This document shows, one piece after another, positions 22,054 to 34,735 of a stretch of 64,000 nt of DNA (positions are counted from its first letter, which is position 1; each line of letters opens with the position of its first letter). The notes beneath the pieces were generated by a model. That model had not been told where the DNA came from. It saw only the letters and a list, made by a program, of their open reading frames with translations, and ran no database searches. The position numbers and the translations under genes are program-made. This DNA is from Pictodentalium vernedei. Lineage: Eukaryota > Mollusca > Scaphopoda > Dentaliida > Dentaliidae. The stretch covers positions 26,474,985 to 26,538,984 of the forward strand of contig CM062294.1 in NCBI GenBank assembly GCA_031216915.1. Reading direction: 5' to 3'.

Positions 22054-22844
22054 TGTTTCTCTTTACTCTTCTGACCAGTTTACCATTCCAATTGCTGATT
22101 CCATATTGGAGGAGTAAACATAGGGGCAAATTATACTACATCCTGTATTTCTAAGAATGCCAGGCCAATGATTTGTGTAAAGATGTTGGAGGCCGGTTTG
22201 TTTGGAGGCTGGTTCGGATGTACTCGTTTTCTGGAATGTGTGAAGACAAATTCAACCATTTTGTGGCAAATCGAAGTTTTCTCACAAATAAAATCACCTG
22301 GTAAATCTTGTTTCAATAAATAAAAGTTCCCCGAAGAAATAACTGACGGAGTTTTCTGAGACTAATTGTGGTTTTTAGGTTTCCTGATGAAGCTTGACGG
22401 GGATAAGCTGGGGAAATGCTACCCCTCGGACTTGATTTAGGGAAGACTTGATCAGGACGCCTCACTAAATCATTCATAAAATTCGATGTATACCGGTAGT
22501 CTTCAAGAGGATTGAAATGGACAGACAAGGTGCGTGTGTCCGTGACCTGGAGAAGAGGTCCGCAGATTTACCTTTCCAAACGGGGTATGGACCAAACATC
22601 CGATGACAAAAATATTCCGAGACAAAACGTCAGATTTTCTGGACAAAACCTGAGATCGGACGTTCCGTCCAAAAATCGGGCATTTCGTCCAAAAAGTAGG
22701 GGGGGGGGGGGCAGGCTTATGTGGTCGGAGGTTCTTGTAGGGGTGGTGGATTAGACAACACTGCCAGTTTCTGCTTCTTGATGTGGGTGGGCGCTTCTTG
22801 TTGTGCACAGAGCTCCACATTGCTTGAAGAAAAACAACAAGCAA

Positions 22845-22930
22845 GGGATGTCATCATGCAGTTCGTTTCCGAGTGTTGGGATGAGAGAAGAAGCGTGGGA
22901 ATAGGGAGGCAGTTGGGAGCACAAAATGAA
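22845..22930 (+). pseudogene. CR1-like LINE fragment
   Basis: About 85 bp matching the C-terminal coding sequence of the 13490-13860 family and the 340-415 copy (frame: FVSECWDERRSVGIGRQLGA). It is immediately inside the left inverted arm of the 3.1-kb element. Too short to carry function. Confidence 0.7.
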
Positions 22931-23624
22931 CGTTAGAACGATCCCAATAATGGAACTTATTACCTAAAAACAAATTATTACCTAAAAACAAATATTTTCC
23001 GGGACTTTTTCATTTTTTTTTCATTTTTTCATTTAAAATATTTTTTATCATTACTGAACCCCATAATAGCAAGGCATTAAGTGAGAAATATTATCATTAC
23101 TGAACACCCATAATAGCAAGACATTAAGTGAGAAATATTATGTATAATTACATTTTTTCATTTAAAATATTTTTTATCATTACTGAAGTTCCTGTGCGTT
23201 TCGACCTTGGGACGTTTCGTCCTCGAGACGTTTCGGCCTTGTGACGTTTCGGCCAGAGACGTTTCGCCCCGAGACGTTTCGGCTTCCATATATTGAGGTA
23301 CCGGAGAAAGGAGAAACTTTTTGAAGTGGGTGGGTCGAGGACACAAGAACACGTGATCAGGCATTCGCGGAATTGTGAGTGAGGAGAAAATAGAATAACG
23401 CAAAAAATTCTGAAGATTTGTTTATTTATCCTTTTCAATGTATTTGTATTGGAAGTACATTTTTTCATATAAATAAACAAAAATACCAATGTAAAAAATA
23501 AAAGAGAGAAATAAATACACAGATAGATAGACATCGAGCAGGACACTTAATATTATTACATGTATGTATTTACAATGTAAAAACCGGGACTAGATGAAGT
23601 GCACTTGTACTATTGTAATAACAA

Positions 23625-23751
23625 TAAAATTTTGATATATTTTATTTTTGTTGGCAATTCCGACACTTGAAATTATTACTCGGAGAAGAAGCACCAAGTA
23701 AGAATGCCAAGTGTTGGAATTGTCAGCAAAATAAAATATAACAAAATTTTA
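23625..23751. repeat. Small MITE-like inverted repeat, ~44-bp arms
   Basis: Arms 23625-23669 and 23708-23751 (TAAAATTTTGATATATTTT with its complement; inner ends CGACACTTG and CAAGTGTTGG) differ at a few bases. No ORF. Confidence 0.75.
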
Positions 23752-23926
23752 TAGTGATTAGGCCTACCCTGTAACTTATTTCGAGTGGTATGGCAGACGG
23801 AGGTAGGCACACGCAGTGTGCAGGTGTGGTCATATCGTGTTCACCAACAACTTATTTTAGTTGAAACTGTTTATTTACAGGTGGGGGTCAGGCGTACTTG
23901 CACAGTACCACTACCACTGTTTCTAG

Positions 23927-24059
23927 CAGCCACGACTTGATTTGATACCAAACCTAAGAAATATACGCACAGTGTCACATAGTTATGTATCTTATATGAT
24001 AAATAAACCCCACATGCTTGACATTTTCTTTAGTTTGGTATCAAATCAAGTCATGGCTG
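23927..24059. repeat. 133-bp MITE with 27-bp TIRs
   Basis: Left CAGCCACGACTTGATTTGAT and right ATCAAATCAAGTCATGGCTG are inverted repeats with one mismatch over 27 bp. Nothing coding lies inside. No clear target duplication. Confidence 0.8.
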
Positions 24060-25222
24060 TTTCAGTAATAAGTCAGAAGGAGCTGCCCATGTATCGGAAA
24101 AGTTCTTCATTCTCATAAATTCTTTGAATTCCAACTTAAAAGTGAGTACAACCATAATAAAAACCATAATCAAATTTATTTTATATTTAAAACTATAAAT
24201 ATAAACAAATAATACCCTAATCTTCATCAAAATATTACCAAAAATCTTAGACGTTTCGGCCCGATTCTCGAGACGTTTCGGCGGCCCAATTGGAGGCCGA
24301 AACGTCCAGGCCGAAACATCTCGGGCCGAAACTCCCAAGGCCGAAACGTCCTAGAACCTTGCTGAACACCCATAATAGCAAGAACTTAAGTGAGAAATAT
24401 GTATAATTACATTTTGGAGGGTCAGATTCGTTATTTAGTGGGGCCCCATGTCTTGTCATTTGATTTTTGCGCATCAAACAAATATCATTCCTCTTTGGGG
24501 GGGGGGGCATACTTTTTGCCGGTAAAAAGGACAGTAGCAGGTAAAAAGAACGGTAAGTGTATAAAAAACAACGTTTTAAAGTACTAAATGTACCTCTGAA
24601 TGTGTGAAAATTGACAATTTAGAGTGCAGCAGAAACTGGCAGTGTCCAATTTGGTTCTGAGATCGGACGTTATGTCCAAAAATATCGGACGTTTTGTCCA
24701 GAAAATCTGACGTTTTGTCTCGGGAGATTTTTGTTCTTCGGATGTTTGGTCCACACCGCGTTTGGAAAGGTAAATTTGTGGACATCTTCTCCAGGTCACG
24801 GAAACACGCACCTTGTCTATCCATTTCAATCTACTTGAATACAAGACTACCGGTATACATCGAATTTAAGATGAATGATTTGGTGAGGCGTCCTGATCAA
24901 GTCTCCCCAAAATCAAGTCCGAGGGGTGGCATTTCCCCAGCTTATCCCCGTCAAGACTCGTCAGGAACACTAAAAACCACAATTAGTCTCGGAAAAAATC
25001 CGTCGGTTATTTCTTCAGGGAACTTTTATTTATTGAAACAAGATTTACCAGGTGATTTTATTTGTGAGAAAACTTCGATTTGCCACAAAATGGTTGAATT
25101 CTTCTTCACACATTCCAGAAAAGTATGGTGTAAAACGAGTACACCCGAACCAGCTTCCAAACAAACCGGCCTCCAACATATTTTACACAAACCATGGGCC
25201 TGGCATTCTTAGAAATACAGGA

Positions 25223-25830
25223 GGGCTAAACATCGATCCCCTCGCATGGCCTAGGCGAGTGATTAGCTCTTCTCAATCCCGACTCAAGCTTACAAAAGCT
25301 AAAAGTGGCAAAATAACGTTTTATCAATAATATGAAATAGGTGCTACCTAAATTGATGGTTCAGCGATCATCAAGTTTTTATGGGAACTCAAAAAATAGG
25401 AATATATATCAAGCTTTCACTCCTTACCGACTGCATATAGTACACATATTTCCTTACATTTGGGCAGAGTTTATTGATCCAAACTATGTTTTATCCTTTA
25501 ATTATCGTTATTTGAATACTCGCGAAGCGTCAATGAATGTTTCGAAATTGTCCATGTTTTTGTATGAACATAAAACAGTAAAGAGAATAACCCGGTAATG
25601 GCGCTGAAATGAATAGACCTTTTCATCGATGCGGAATCGGAATCTCGATCTCCTTCGCGCAGAGGAGGTTATGACATTTTTGTTGTATGTGAAATGGGGA
25701 ATGATGTAAATTCCCTTCAAAGAAAAAAATGTGTCCAGCCGATTTTTCTTGACAACTCGGTTCAGTTTTTCGGTGATCAAACAAAAACCGAACCGAAGTA
25801 TAAAACAAGTGAATTGGTGATAATACACTT
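25223..25830. other. Non-coding interval
   Basis: No recognised coding or repeat feature; AT-rich unique-looking sequence. Short frames here show no family resemblance. Confidence 0.5.
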
Positions 25831-26030
25831 GACACGTACTGTAGTCCACACATTTCAACCCATTTCTTATTATTATTCAGGACACGTACTGTAGTCCACA
25901 CATTTCGGCCCATTTCTTATTATTATTCAGGACACGTACTGTAGTCCACACATTTCTGCCCATTTCTTATTATTATTCAGGACATGTACTGTTGTCCACA
26001 CATTTCGGCCCATTTCTTATTATTATTCAG
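25831..26030. repeat. 50-bp tandem repeat, 4 units
   Basis: Four consecutive 50-bp units begin at 25831, 25881, 25931 and 25981. Each starts GACACGTACTGTAGTCCACA (last unit GACATGTACTGTTG) and ends TTATTATTATTCAG. Units differ at only a few sites, including AACCC/GGCCC/TGCCC in the middle. Confidence 0.95.
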
Positions 26031-26099
26031 ACATTATATTCAAATTTATTTCCATATTCATATGCATACAGTACAGCCAACAATAAAGTGGAAACCTGG

Positions 26100-26330
26100 A
26101 CGCTCAATAATTGTAAATTTGTTGCAAAGCATAACAAGCACAAGAAAAGTTCCAGTCAATGAACTTTCGGGTTAAAATCGAAGGTCCATTGGCTGAAACA
26201 TTGCTTGTGCTTTTTGTCCACATGTATAAAACTTGAAATTGATACTTGGGGTGATAACTCTACTCTACTTTGTTACAATCCATTCTTCACGGACAGTTAA
26301 AACTAGAAGTCCTGTCCCGTATTCTGCACT
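26100..26330. repeat. Decayed relative of the 314-bp TA-flanked MITE
   Basis: It contains AGGTCCATTGGCTGAAAC..TTGCTTGTG (near 26180-26212) and CAGTTAAAACTAGAAGTCC (26294-). Both are found in the intact MITEs at 28534-28847 and 39972-40285. Order and ends are rearranged, with no TA pair. Confidence 0.6.
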
Positions 26331-27012
26331 AATTTGAAATAATATTGCATTAGGTTAGCTCAGCAAATCATCAGAGAATCACATCTGATGCATGGTAGTG
26401 TATCGCGATTTCTGCAGAATTGTAACGTGCGGCGTATGATTGATATTCAGAACTTGAAACAGGCAATCAACAGTAATTACAGAACGTCCAGAGTGCATAC
26501 CATATGAAACACGGGTCGCAGTGTTTACATTTCACAAAATACAGAGTTATCCGGTGAAACTCTGTGTTACAACAGAGATTACCAACACTGTGTTGGTCGG
26601 TGATTTTGTGTGAAAGAGATTAGTGTTGTTGACTGGCAATAAACACGGTCTCACAAAAATTGCTACTGAAGCGTTTAGGATTTTTCGTTGCCCTTGTCGT
26701 AAATACTTTTCATCTTCAACAAACTGTGTATGTAGGCCTACAATTATGATTAATTATTATTGATGCTCATTGCCACATCAGCAACTGAGGATATATTGCC
26801 GCAGATGTGGCATTAAGCACCAATTAATATGATTGCCATCCTTCTAGATGAAAACATACATGTATGCGAGGGGCATGTGTGCACTCACCCTGTCTGAACA
26901 CTGAACAGAGAAGATTTACAATCGTGTTGGCCAATTTTTAACCACTCTTCATTGGAGAATGGAGGAAACTTGCATTTATAAATTATTTTGACTCTCCTCA
27001 GGAATTCTGAAG
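26331..27012. other. Non-coding interval
   Basis: No supported ORF. Near 26540-26600 an inverted AACTCTGTGTTACAACAGAG-type motif forms a weak hairpin. Otherwise nothing assignable. Confidence 0.45.
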
Positions 27013-27908
27013 GTACACTACTGCGCAAGCGACTGTTACATGAATATCCTAGGTCCGAGGTGAGACAAAAGTATTAAACCCACCCGAGATTACGCGGACA
27101 ATGAAAGCAGTAATTAAATTGAACAAGACATTTGGAGTGAAAGGGATTGACTCCAGAGAGCATAATCGCGGCATTAACCCTTTACCCAACGAATCTCCTG
27201 TATCCGCGTGCCTAATCTGCAGATTCTGCAGCTGAAAAAATATTATTTTTCGGAAAATTTTAACAAAACCATATCATGTGACCCCTCTTTGGAACGAGCT
27301 CATTGAGCTCGTTCCAATGAGGGGTCACATGATATGGTTTTGTTAAAATTTTTTGAAAAAAATTAAAAAAGATATTTAAATTAAAAAAAATTGATATCGT
27401 TTGCATTGGGTAAAGGGTTAATTGTGAAATAGATTAGACCAAATAAACTACTGCATGTTGATGTCACAGAATGTCAGAATGATAACCAGTCATCAATAAT
27501 TTTCTGAATCAAATTTATGTACGTTTGTGTCGGAATGTAGCAATTTGTCAGAATTTAAAAAAAAATATTCTAACTGATTAAAAACATAAATATTTTATGA
27601 GTGTTGGTAATGGTAAGGCCAACGTCATTTCGTCAAGTTGAGCTTGTTGAGTTATACGTGTATTTTGACCACAAGATTGTGAGAGTCATGTAAAATATGA
27701 CAATAAGTACATCCTTTTCGCTCAGGTGCCGTAGAAATTAATTACTGCTGTAATCTGTTTGACCGAGAATCACAGCGATTTTAATATCGTGTCGGACATT
27801 GACTTGAGAAACAATCGCCAATATTAGTCGGCGACTTCTCTTAGATCTTGAGTGAAGATATCGTGGACCTGGGATATTCATGTAATGGTCACTTGCACAG
27901 TGGTGTAT
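27013..27908. repeat. ~0.9-kb repeat: uninterrupted paralogue of the DIRS copy 2 target
   Basis: From CACTACTGCGCAAGCGACTG to GCACAGTGGTGTATG this matches 41025-41250 joined to 50895-51560 with few differences. Between the two halves the other locus carries the whole DIRS copy 2. The 27178-27417 piggyBac MITE is included. The flanks of the two loci differ outside these limits, so the 0.9-kb unit is itself a dispersed repeat. Confidence 0.85.
27178..27417. mobile_element. piggyBac-type MITE, 240 bp
   Basis: TTAA at 27174-27177 and 27418-27421 flanks CCCTTTACCCAACG and CATTGGGTAAAGGG. The central hairpin is around GAACGAGCTCATTGAGCTC. Same family as 12416-12656. Confidence 0.9.
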
Positions 27909-28253
27909 GGGTGCTTGGCTTCCTTCCTCTTCTTGTCGCCTGGATGGGTGGTTCATTGTGTCTTGGCTGCCTTAATTTTTGCTTCCGACTGACCTGGCCT
28001 AGAATTTGACAAGCAACATCACTCCGTCATTCAAGAGCGTCAAGGGGCTCACGTTTGTCGAACACGAAAACATGTATATATGAATATGAAACATTAAACA
28101 ACTGGGCTCCTGGGGGATTTTCTTTTACTTTAGGGTCAAGGGGGGAGGGGGTTGGTCGGAAACAAAATTATCATTGAAGTACAAGTATTAAATTTTATGT
28201 AGAATTTATAAAAAAATTTTTTAGTACTATACAGTAAAAATAATATTATTTTA

Positions 28254-28376
28254 TCACTAACACTTTGGCCGATCGCTGATTTGTTGCGGTTTTATGTGAG
28301 AAGACCATGGTTACTTCTATGCTTTCTCCCTATTCCCACGTCTCTTGTCATCAACGAGTTCGCTTCCGAGTATCAA
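28254..28376 (-). pseudogene. CR1-like LINE 3'-end fragment
   Basis: On the minus strand this matches the 3' end of the 13460-16115 LINE (CACTAACACTTTGGCC at its 3' tail, then GCTGATTTGT, then ATTCCCACG). It is heavily 5' truncated. No coding capacity. Confidence 0.65.
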
Positions 28377-28533
28377 CATTTATATGAGTAGTCTAGTAGA
28401 ATAATCTGGAAGATGATGTGCACGTTATTTAGATTTCCTGGTACCTACATGTACATGTACATGTACAACAACATTTGCGTTGATGTGTAGGCCTGCATGT
28501 ATATTTTTATACTGTACCAATGACCCAGACATA

Positions 28534-28847
28534 CAGTTAAAACTAGAAGTCCTGTCATGAAATGCGCACAAATAGCACGTCGATTTGCGCGTTAATCTAC
28601 GCGTTATGACCATAGTAAGGCTATCAAATTCTGTCCATATGGCTTGTGCACAAGCAATGTTTCAGCTAATGGACCTCCGGGTAACCCGGAGGTCCATTGG
28701 CAGAAACATAGCATGTGTTTGCTATGAGTAACAAGGAAAACCCACCGTGCTAGTGATGCCATTCGATATGGCAATTGCGCGCAATTCCTACGCGCAATTA
28801 TGCCTAGATAAGCGCGCAGTTCATGACAGGACTTCTAGTTTTAACTG
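28534..28847. mobile_element. 314-bp TA-flanked MITE in the DIRS left ITR
   Basis: TIRs are CAGTTAAAACTAGAAGTCCT at the left and its complement ending AGTTTTAACTG at the right, flanked by TA on both sides (28532-28533 and 28848-28849). This is the Tc1/mariner-type target duplication. A GGTCCATTGG...CCGGGTAACCCGG hairpin is in the middle. Removing it restores the GACATAGCTG sequence seen in the other DIRS ITRs. The right ITR of this copy lacks it, so it arrived after the DIRS. Confidence 0.92.
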
Positions 28848-28966
28848 TAGCTGGTACTAACTCTTAAAATATAGGGCCAAACACAAATTTTGCCCCCCAA
28901 TCCCCAAAATTTGCATCTAAAACCAAAGAAAACATGTCCTGAAAGGCCCTCCACCCTTCACCTCTA

Positions 28967-28980
28967 CTGCGCATGCGCAG
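28967..28980. promoter_or_regulatory. NRF1-type palindrome in DIRS left ITR (copy 1)
   Basis: CTGCGCATGCGCAG is a perfect match to the NRF1 core TGCGCATGCGCA. The same 14-mer lies in every ITR seen, at 35559, 41403, 41802, 50706 and 53704. NRF1-type factors activate TATA-less promoters in animals, so a promoter role for the ITR is plausible but inferred. Confidence 0.6.
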
Positions 28981-29809
28981 TGTCAAGGACGTTCCGAAAT
29001 TGGCGCCATTAATCATTCTAAGTTTGGCCCTTCATCAGTTAACATCTGATTGATCTTTGTGCTTGTAAATCTCAGTTTAAATGATGCCAGACACATAAAT
29101 ATTAGTGAAATGGTGATTCTAAGGAGGATAGAGAAGGAGGAGAGGAAAAATGTGTGACAGAATATTATCAGGGCTGTAACTTAAAATTTTTTAATGAAAT
29201 TATGTCAAGTTACCTATTTTCGAGGCAGCAGCCATTTTGTTGTCATTCTGATTATGTAGTTATACTGATTTTTCAGTGTTTTCCTCTCTCCCTGTCCTTT
29301 AAGTCCCCCCTTGCTATTCTCCCATGCTTTTGGCATAGTTTTTGTAATTATTATTACTAAATTTTCTTGGGAGTTTTAGCTGAACAACAGAATGAATTCT
29401 GTTCTTTTCCCCATGTTTACGTCTTCACCTACGGGTGGTTAGGCGTTGTGTTCTGCATCTACCATCTGATGTTCTGTAGTTTCTTCCCTGGAAGTCTCTG
29501 TTTTGCATCAGATAGTGTATTTTTGGTAACTGATTCCGGGCCTGGGTGCCTGGAGTCTTATTTTAGTGTTTTTACATTCATTGTTTACATTTACAACAGC
29601 CCTCTGTGTGAGGGGGGGATTCTGGAAAATAATATCTTGATGTTATTTTAATCATATCTAGATACATTATTATTGTTCGTAAGTGTTGAATAAATTGTTT
29701 AAAATATTTTTAAAATTTTTGTCCACACTTAGGCTTGGGATCCATTGGGGCTCAACGTTACTTTTCAGCAACGTGGGCTATTCTGAAAAAATATTTTTTC
29801 AAAATATTT

Positions 29810-32800
29810 TGATTTCAATTATTTTTTCTATATTAATGGATCATATTATTATTATGTATTTTGATTGCCAGGGGTTAGTGCGAGTACCAGGACTTGTTTT
29901 CTTTTCATATTGAATGGATATTGATCAATTGTAATAAGAGGAAGTCTTCCTCTGACTTTTATAATCATTCTATATGTGGTCAGTGTACTCGCATTAACTC
30001 CTGATCTGTATTGTATGATTTCGATAACAATATGGGAAGCGTATGTCACGGTATGTTAGGGGGGAATTGGACACTCCGGTCCTTTCCCCGCAGGGTCACT
30101 CTACTTTATCAATTTCTATTTCAGACGATCAAGATAGGGTGATGTATCTGTGATGTCTTCCAACAGTGTGCCTCCGTCGTCACAATTAATGAAGGGCTAG
30201 CAGAAAAGTGCTCATGTAAATATGCCAATTGCCTAAGAGGACCCTAGTAGGTTCGACGGCCTTTGACGTCCGTTAGCTCGCCCGGTGTAGCGTCCATTCA
30301 CCGAATGGTTCGGCAGCCGGGTTCGTCCGTTGCGGTCTAGAAGGAATTTTGGGGTGATGCGAGCACTATAAATCAACCAAATGCACACCCAGTGACGGCG
30401 GATCAGAGGGAGAACGGAGGAAGCCTTTTAGTCCGGTTCATAGCTCGTTCTGGTCCATCCGGACGGCGAGCGAGAGAGGCCCCTCTCTCGTACAACAACA
30501 TCTAGCCCCAGATGTTGTGGTACAAAATGTTTCGCATTCGGAGCATACGTCCGTCGCTCGGGACGCTCCGACATATAGTCAGTCCGGAGTAGACTGTCAA
30601 TAAGGCTTCCTCATTTCTCATGGTAGTGCACACGACCGCTCTTGGCTACGTGACCTCCGATATCCAGTCAGCTTCGCCAGTCAGAGAATCATCGGCGACC
30701 ATGTCACACCATCCGGTAGCCAGGGATACGAGGCCTGCAGACTCCGGACGTTCGCATAGGAAGTGTGTGGGAGTCAACGTACACGGAGCTTCCGGCGGCA
30801 ATGCATCGTAAGACCGCCACTGCACAGGCCTCGGGAACGGACGTGCTTTCCTAAATAGTTCAGTTTATCGCAGCATCCCAGCATCAACTGAATCTGTCGC
30901 ATATTTTTTATCCGACGATGCTGGGTCGGGACGCTCCGCGGAAGCGGGTACGGACGTCCGAAAATTTCATCCGGTCCGACGGGATACCGAAAGGGATTTG
31001 GAGGATTTCGAGCTTTCCCTTTCGGAACAACATATGCTGTTGTGTATGTCATCTGACTTGGTCTTCTTCAGCTTCTTCGTCGGACCAGAATGCTGCGATG
31101 CCGGATAAGAAACTGATAGCGTCGGTGGACTTAGAAATTTTTGGTTCGGTTCAGGGACATCGTCCCTCAGTTCCGACATAGTCCAATAATGTCACACAAA
31201 CTTTCGAATTATTGAACGATGCTATATATACATGTATTATTATTATATGCTTGCTATAACCAAGCATTTCTGGTTTCTTGTTCGCAAAGTTACGGAGATG
31301 TCTTTCAAAAGTGTGCCTCTGTCGTCATAGTTAATGAAGAGCTAGCGGCAATAAGTGCTCATGGAATATGTCTATCGCCTAAGAGATCCCTTGTAGGATC
31401 GACGGAGTGACATTCGCTAGCTCACCCGGTGTAGCGTGCATTCATCGAATGGTTCGGCTGCCGGGTTCGTCCGTTGCGGTCTAGGAAGGAGATTTGGGTG
31501 ATGCGAGCACTTTTAATTACTTTAGTACTCACCCAGTGACGGCACATTGAGGACAGATCGGAGGAAGCCTGTTAGTCCGGTTCCTGGCTTGTCCAGGTCC
31601 ATCCGGGCTGTGAGCGAGAGAGGTCCCTCTCTCGTCCAACAACATAGGGGACCGCATGTTGTGGTTCAGATATTTTACATTCGGAGCATACATCTGTCGG
31701 TCGGGACGCTCCGTTATATTGACAGTCCGAGAGACTGTCCATAATGCTTCCTCATCCTCACAGCAGGGCACACGACCGCACATTGGCTACGTGACCTCGA
31801 GTATCCGATCAGTTTCGTCATTCAGTGATTCCACGGCGAATAGGTCGCGCCATCCGGTAGCCAAGGGACATGAGGCCTAAACACTCCGTTCGCTCGCATA
31901 TTGGTAGTATGCACGGGGTAACGATCACGGTGCTTCCAGCGGCAATGCATTGTAGGACCGCTTCTCCTTAGGCCTCAGTGACGGACGTGCTATCCGAGTT
32001 AGCACAGTTGTTTCGCAGCATCCCAGCAATCGACAGTTTCTTGGTCGAATCAGGAATTATCCGACGGCGCTGGGTCGGTGCGGTCCACGGTTGCATCAGG
32101 TACGGACGACCGAATGCTTTATAGGGTCTGACAGGATGGCGAAAGGGATTCGAAAGATTTCGAGTTTTCCCTAGTATCGGAAGCTGCCATTTATATCTTC
32201 GGGCATTATCTTCCTGTGATTGTTATTTCGGACTACATTGCTGCGATGTTGGATAAGAGACTTATAGGGTCATTGGACTCGGAATTTTGGATCGGTTCAG
32301 GGACATTGTCCCTGACTTACCGACGCAGTCCAATAATTTCATTACAACATGTGTTTTATTTTTCGACGCTATATATGCATACAAGCCTGCTACCAAGCAT
32401 GATAGTTTAGTTTCTTGTCCGCGTTGCTCATTTCTGCCGTTTTATCATTTATACGTATAGTTTATTTTGGCAGAGCAGGGTATACCGAGAGTTCATATGC
32501 GTCTAGACGGTGTGGTTAATATTCTTTTTCGCCGTCTATGTCTTTTCCAACCTCAATGTTGGAAACGACAATGATGTCTAGTAGACTTAACTTAGACGCT
32601 TTATCATACGTAATCCACCTTACTGAGGCGTTATCATTACGTCTTAAAGAAAAGATTTACGGGATATTATTCTCAATGTGATTTCTTTTGAGGGCAGTAG
32701 TTTGTTCACGTATAACTCCGCCCTTCAGTGGCTGATTGGAGTTGGTTAGACGTGACGCAGCCCTAGCTACATCCACGCACGTGGATAGTAAGGTTAAGAA

Positions 32801-32870
32801 CTCTCTAAGAGTCGCTTCATTCTCGGAGAAGCTTCTCTTCGGCGGCAACTTTTCAGCAATCCATGAATTG
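29810..32870 (+). pseudogene. DIRS gag relic, 5' part duplicated (copy 1)
   Basis: Homologous to the gag ORF of copy 2 but with many stops and frameshifts. Two tandem versions of the gag 5' part are present, about 30140-31280 and 31290-32440. Both have a GCCTAAGAG, GTAGCGT.CATTCA, CGGCTGCCGG/CGGCAGCCGG series in the same order. The second leads into a relic of the gag C-terminal half (32440-32868). No product is expected. Confidence 0.75.
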
Positions 32871-32874
32871 TTCG

Positions 32875-33370
32875 ATTTACACATCCTCTTGTCTATCTAG
32901 TGTTACAAGAGATTCAGACTGGGGCAAACATTCGGTGGTTGACTCAGAGAGTGCCACTGCAGTTGCCGGACCCGAGTGTTGCAGTATGACGGTTGCCAGT
33001 CAAACAGATTGGGATATAATATTGATCCCAACGGATTCGAAGTGCCAGGGTCTTTGCGTTCCGCAGTCTCTTAGCAACCATTTATCTTCCGCGGAATAAT
33101 GTTTTTTAGGCTTGCTTTATGTCATAGCATGAACATTATTCAGAAACGCATGCCCAAATCCTGTCCGTTAATTCGACAGTAGTGGCGTATCTCCGGAACC
33201 AGGGAGGCACTCATTCGTTTCCGTTATTCAATTTAATGGAAAGAATCCGTCTGTTGGTTATAGTACACCAAGTTCTGTTTCGGTTCGTCATATTCCGGGT
33301 CGTCTGATTGTTTTACCGGACTCCCGTTCACTTACGGGTCGCTTGTTGCTGTCAGAATGGACTCTCAACA
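32875..33370 (+). pseudogene. DIRS RNase H relic (copy 1)
   Basis: Matches 47965-48455 of copy 2. It keeps CAAGAGATTCAGACTGGGGC, GTCAAACAGATTGGG (RNase H catalytic Asp region degraded) and a TTCGACAGTAGTGGCGTAT stretch, with stops throughout. It starts directly after the gag relic at the deletion junction, with no reverse transcriptase between. Confidence 0.75.
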
Positions 33371-33779
33371 AACAAGTATTTAATCAGATTTGCTATCTAT
33401 GGGAGCGCCCAATGATGATTTGTTTCGACACAGCTTGCTAATCAATTGCAGACGTATGTGTTGGCTTGTCCGGATCTCTGAGCTAATGTTGTTAACGCTC
33501 TATTGATCTATAGGACGGAATGATAGGATACGCGTATCCTCCGGCGCTGTTGTTTCAGCAGGTATTGCTAAGATAAACAACCACAATACATTTCTGTTGA
33601 TAGCATCTCTATCTTCACAGAGACCATGGGTAATTTACTCTGTTGTCTACTGTGGGACTTAACGTAAAATCTTCCTCAATGAGAGGATCTTTTTTCGCTG
33701 GGTAAATCGTGTCATCTTTATCACAACCCGCAGGTCGCAACCTTCACGTATTACGTTGTGTGGTCCGTATTGCATTGTA

Positions 33780-34735
33780 AGCATTGTACTGGTTGAGCTT
33801 TGGACGCGATTTCTTACTATAGGAGATCCTCTTCTTCGCTATTCTATGCGGCTAAAGTGGAGGCTCTTCCGTCATTGGTGTAGGGATCATTATGTTCATA
33901 TTGTTGATCCCTCCATACTACTCATTGCAACTTTTTAGTATACTTGTTTGACAAGATCTACTGCAGCCTGTTATTATTAAGGTTATAGGTTAATGTTACC
34001 TCATACCTATGCACTCTAGGATAGTTTACAATTGAGTCTTATGTCTCTTTATCTAAGTCAGTTAGTAACTTTTTGATAAATAGACTTAGAATCTTTAGAT
34101 TAAATTCCTATATGGAATTTAACTTCGGTTCTTATTTAGCTAAGTAATCATTTGAGCCTCTGGAAACAGTAGTTTTCAAATTCTGACCTTTTAGACAGTA
34201 ATTCTGTTGGCTTCTCTTTTACTGAAGAGTCAGTGAGTTTCATGCATTATCGATGGATGATTTTCACTTTCGTAGTTTCGGAATCACTACTTCCTTTACT
34301 ATTTAGGTTGGATTTTTGCATAAGAGTTAGGCTCCTAATATCCGGAACCTATTGTTATTTAGGTCCTTCCGTCTTCGTACGGGCATAGGCCTTTACTCTC
34401 TCCGGTTAGAGTTTATGTATTTATAAACAGATATCTGTTTATTACTACGGGCGTAAGCTTCTTCTGTCTTTGATGATTAATAGAAGGACGTTACGCTCCA
34501 TTCTATTGCTAATGGATTCTATTAACTATCGGTACTGCTTATGGTATATCATTGACTCAGCAGTTGTGCTTCAGATTTCGGCTCATGAAGTAAGAGTTCT
34601 TCTACATCTTGGACTTACATTAATAGTGTCGCTATTGAGATTTTTGAAGGCTGCTCATTGCTCTCAGCCATCCACATTCATGAATTTTTATCTCAGAAAT
34701 ATCGAGTCCATTTCTGGAGGCCTCTATTGTTAGGT
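33780..34735 (+). pseudogene. DIRS tyrosine recombinase relic (copy 1)
   Basis: Homologous to 48930-49902. The only sizeable open piece is at 34470-34733, with ISAHEVRVLLHLG (His-x-x-Arg box) and STFMNFYLRNIESISG containing the presumed nucleophile Tyr. The first Arg box near 34225 has lost its frame. This copy cannot make recombinase. Confidence 0.75.

Larger units (their letters stand above)
23186..24360. mobile_element. Inner element with ACGTTTCGGCC-repeat ends
   Basis: The left end AAGTTCCTGTGCGTTTCG and right end CGAAACGTCCTAGAACCTT are inverted. Each is followed inward by several short-period copies of ACGTTTCGGCC or its complement (23195-23290 and 24248-24352). The flanks share the direct sequence CTGAACACCCATAATAGCAAG with sequence at 23102-23145. 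The ends look like a MITE or foldback element with subterminal repeats. The interior holds two smaller inverted-repeat elements. Confidence 0.65.
22141..25222. mobile_element. 3.1-kb element with ~600-bp inverted arms
   Basis: The left arm (22141-22778) and right arm (24626-25222) are inverted copies with small indels. The outer ends both carry TTCTAAGAATGCCAGG-type sequence and its complement, and the inner ends share CTGCCAGTTTCTGCT. Both arms contain GGACGTTTTGTCC-like short repeats and a CCGGTATACAT block. No transposase was seen in the interior. The interior contains a LINE fragment and an inner inverted-repeat element. Arm length suggests a foldback-type DNA element or an inverted duplication of a repeat. 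Confidence 0.75.
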
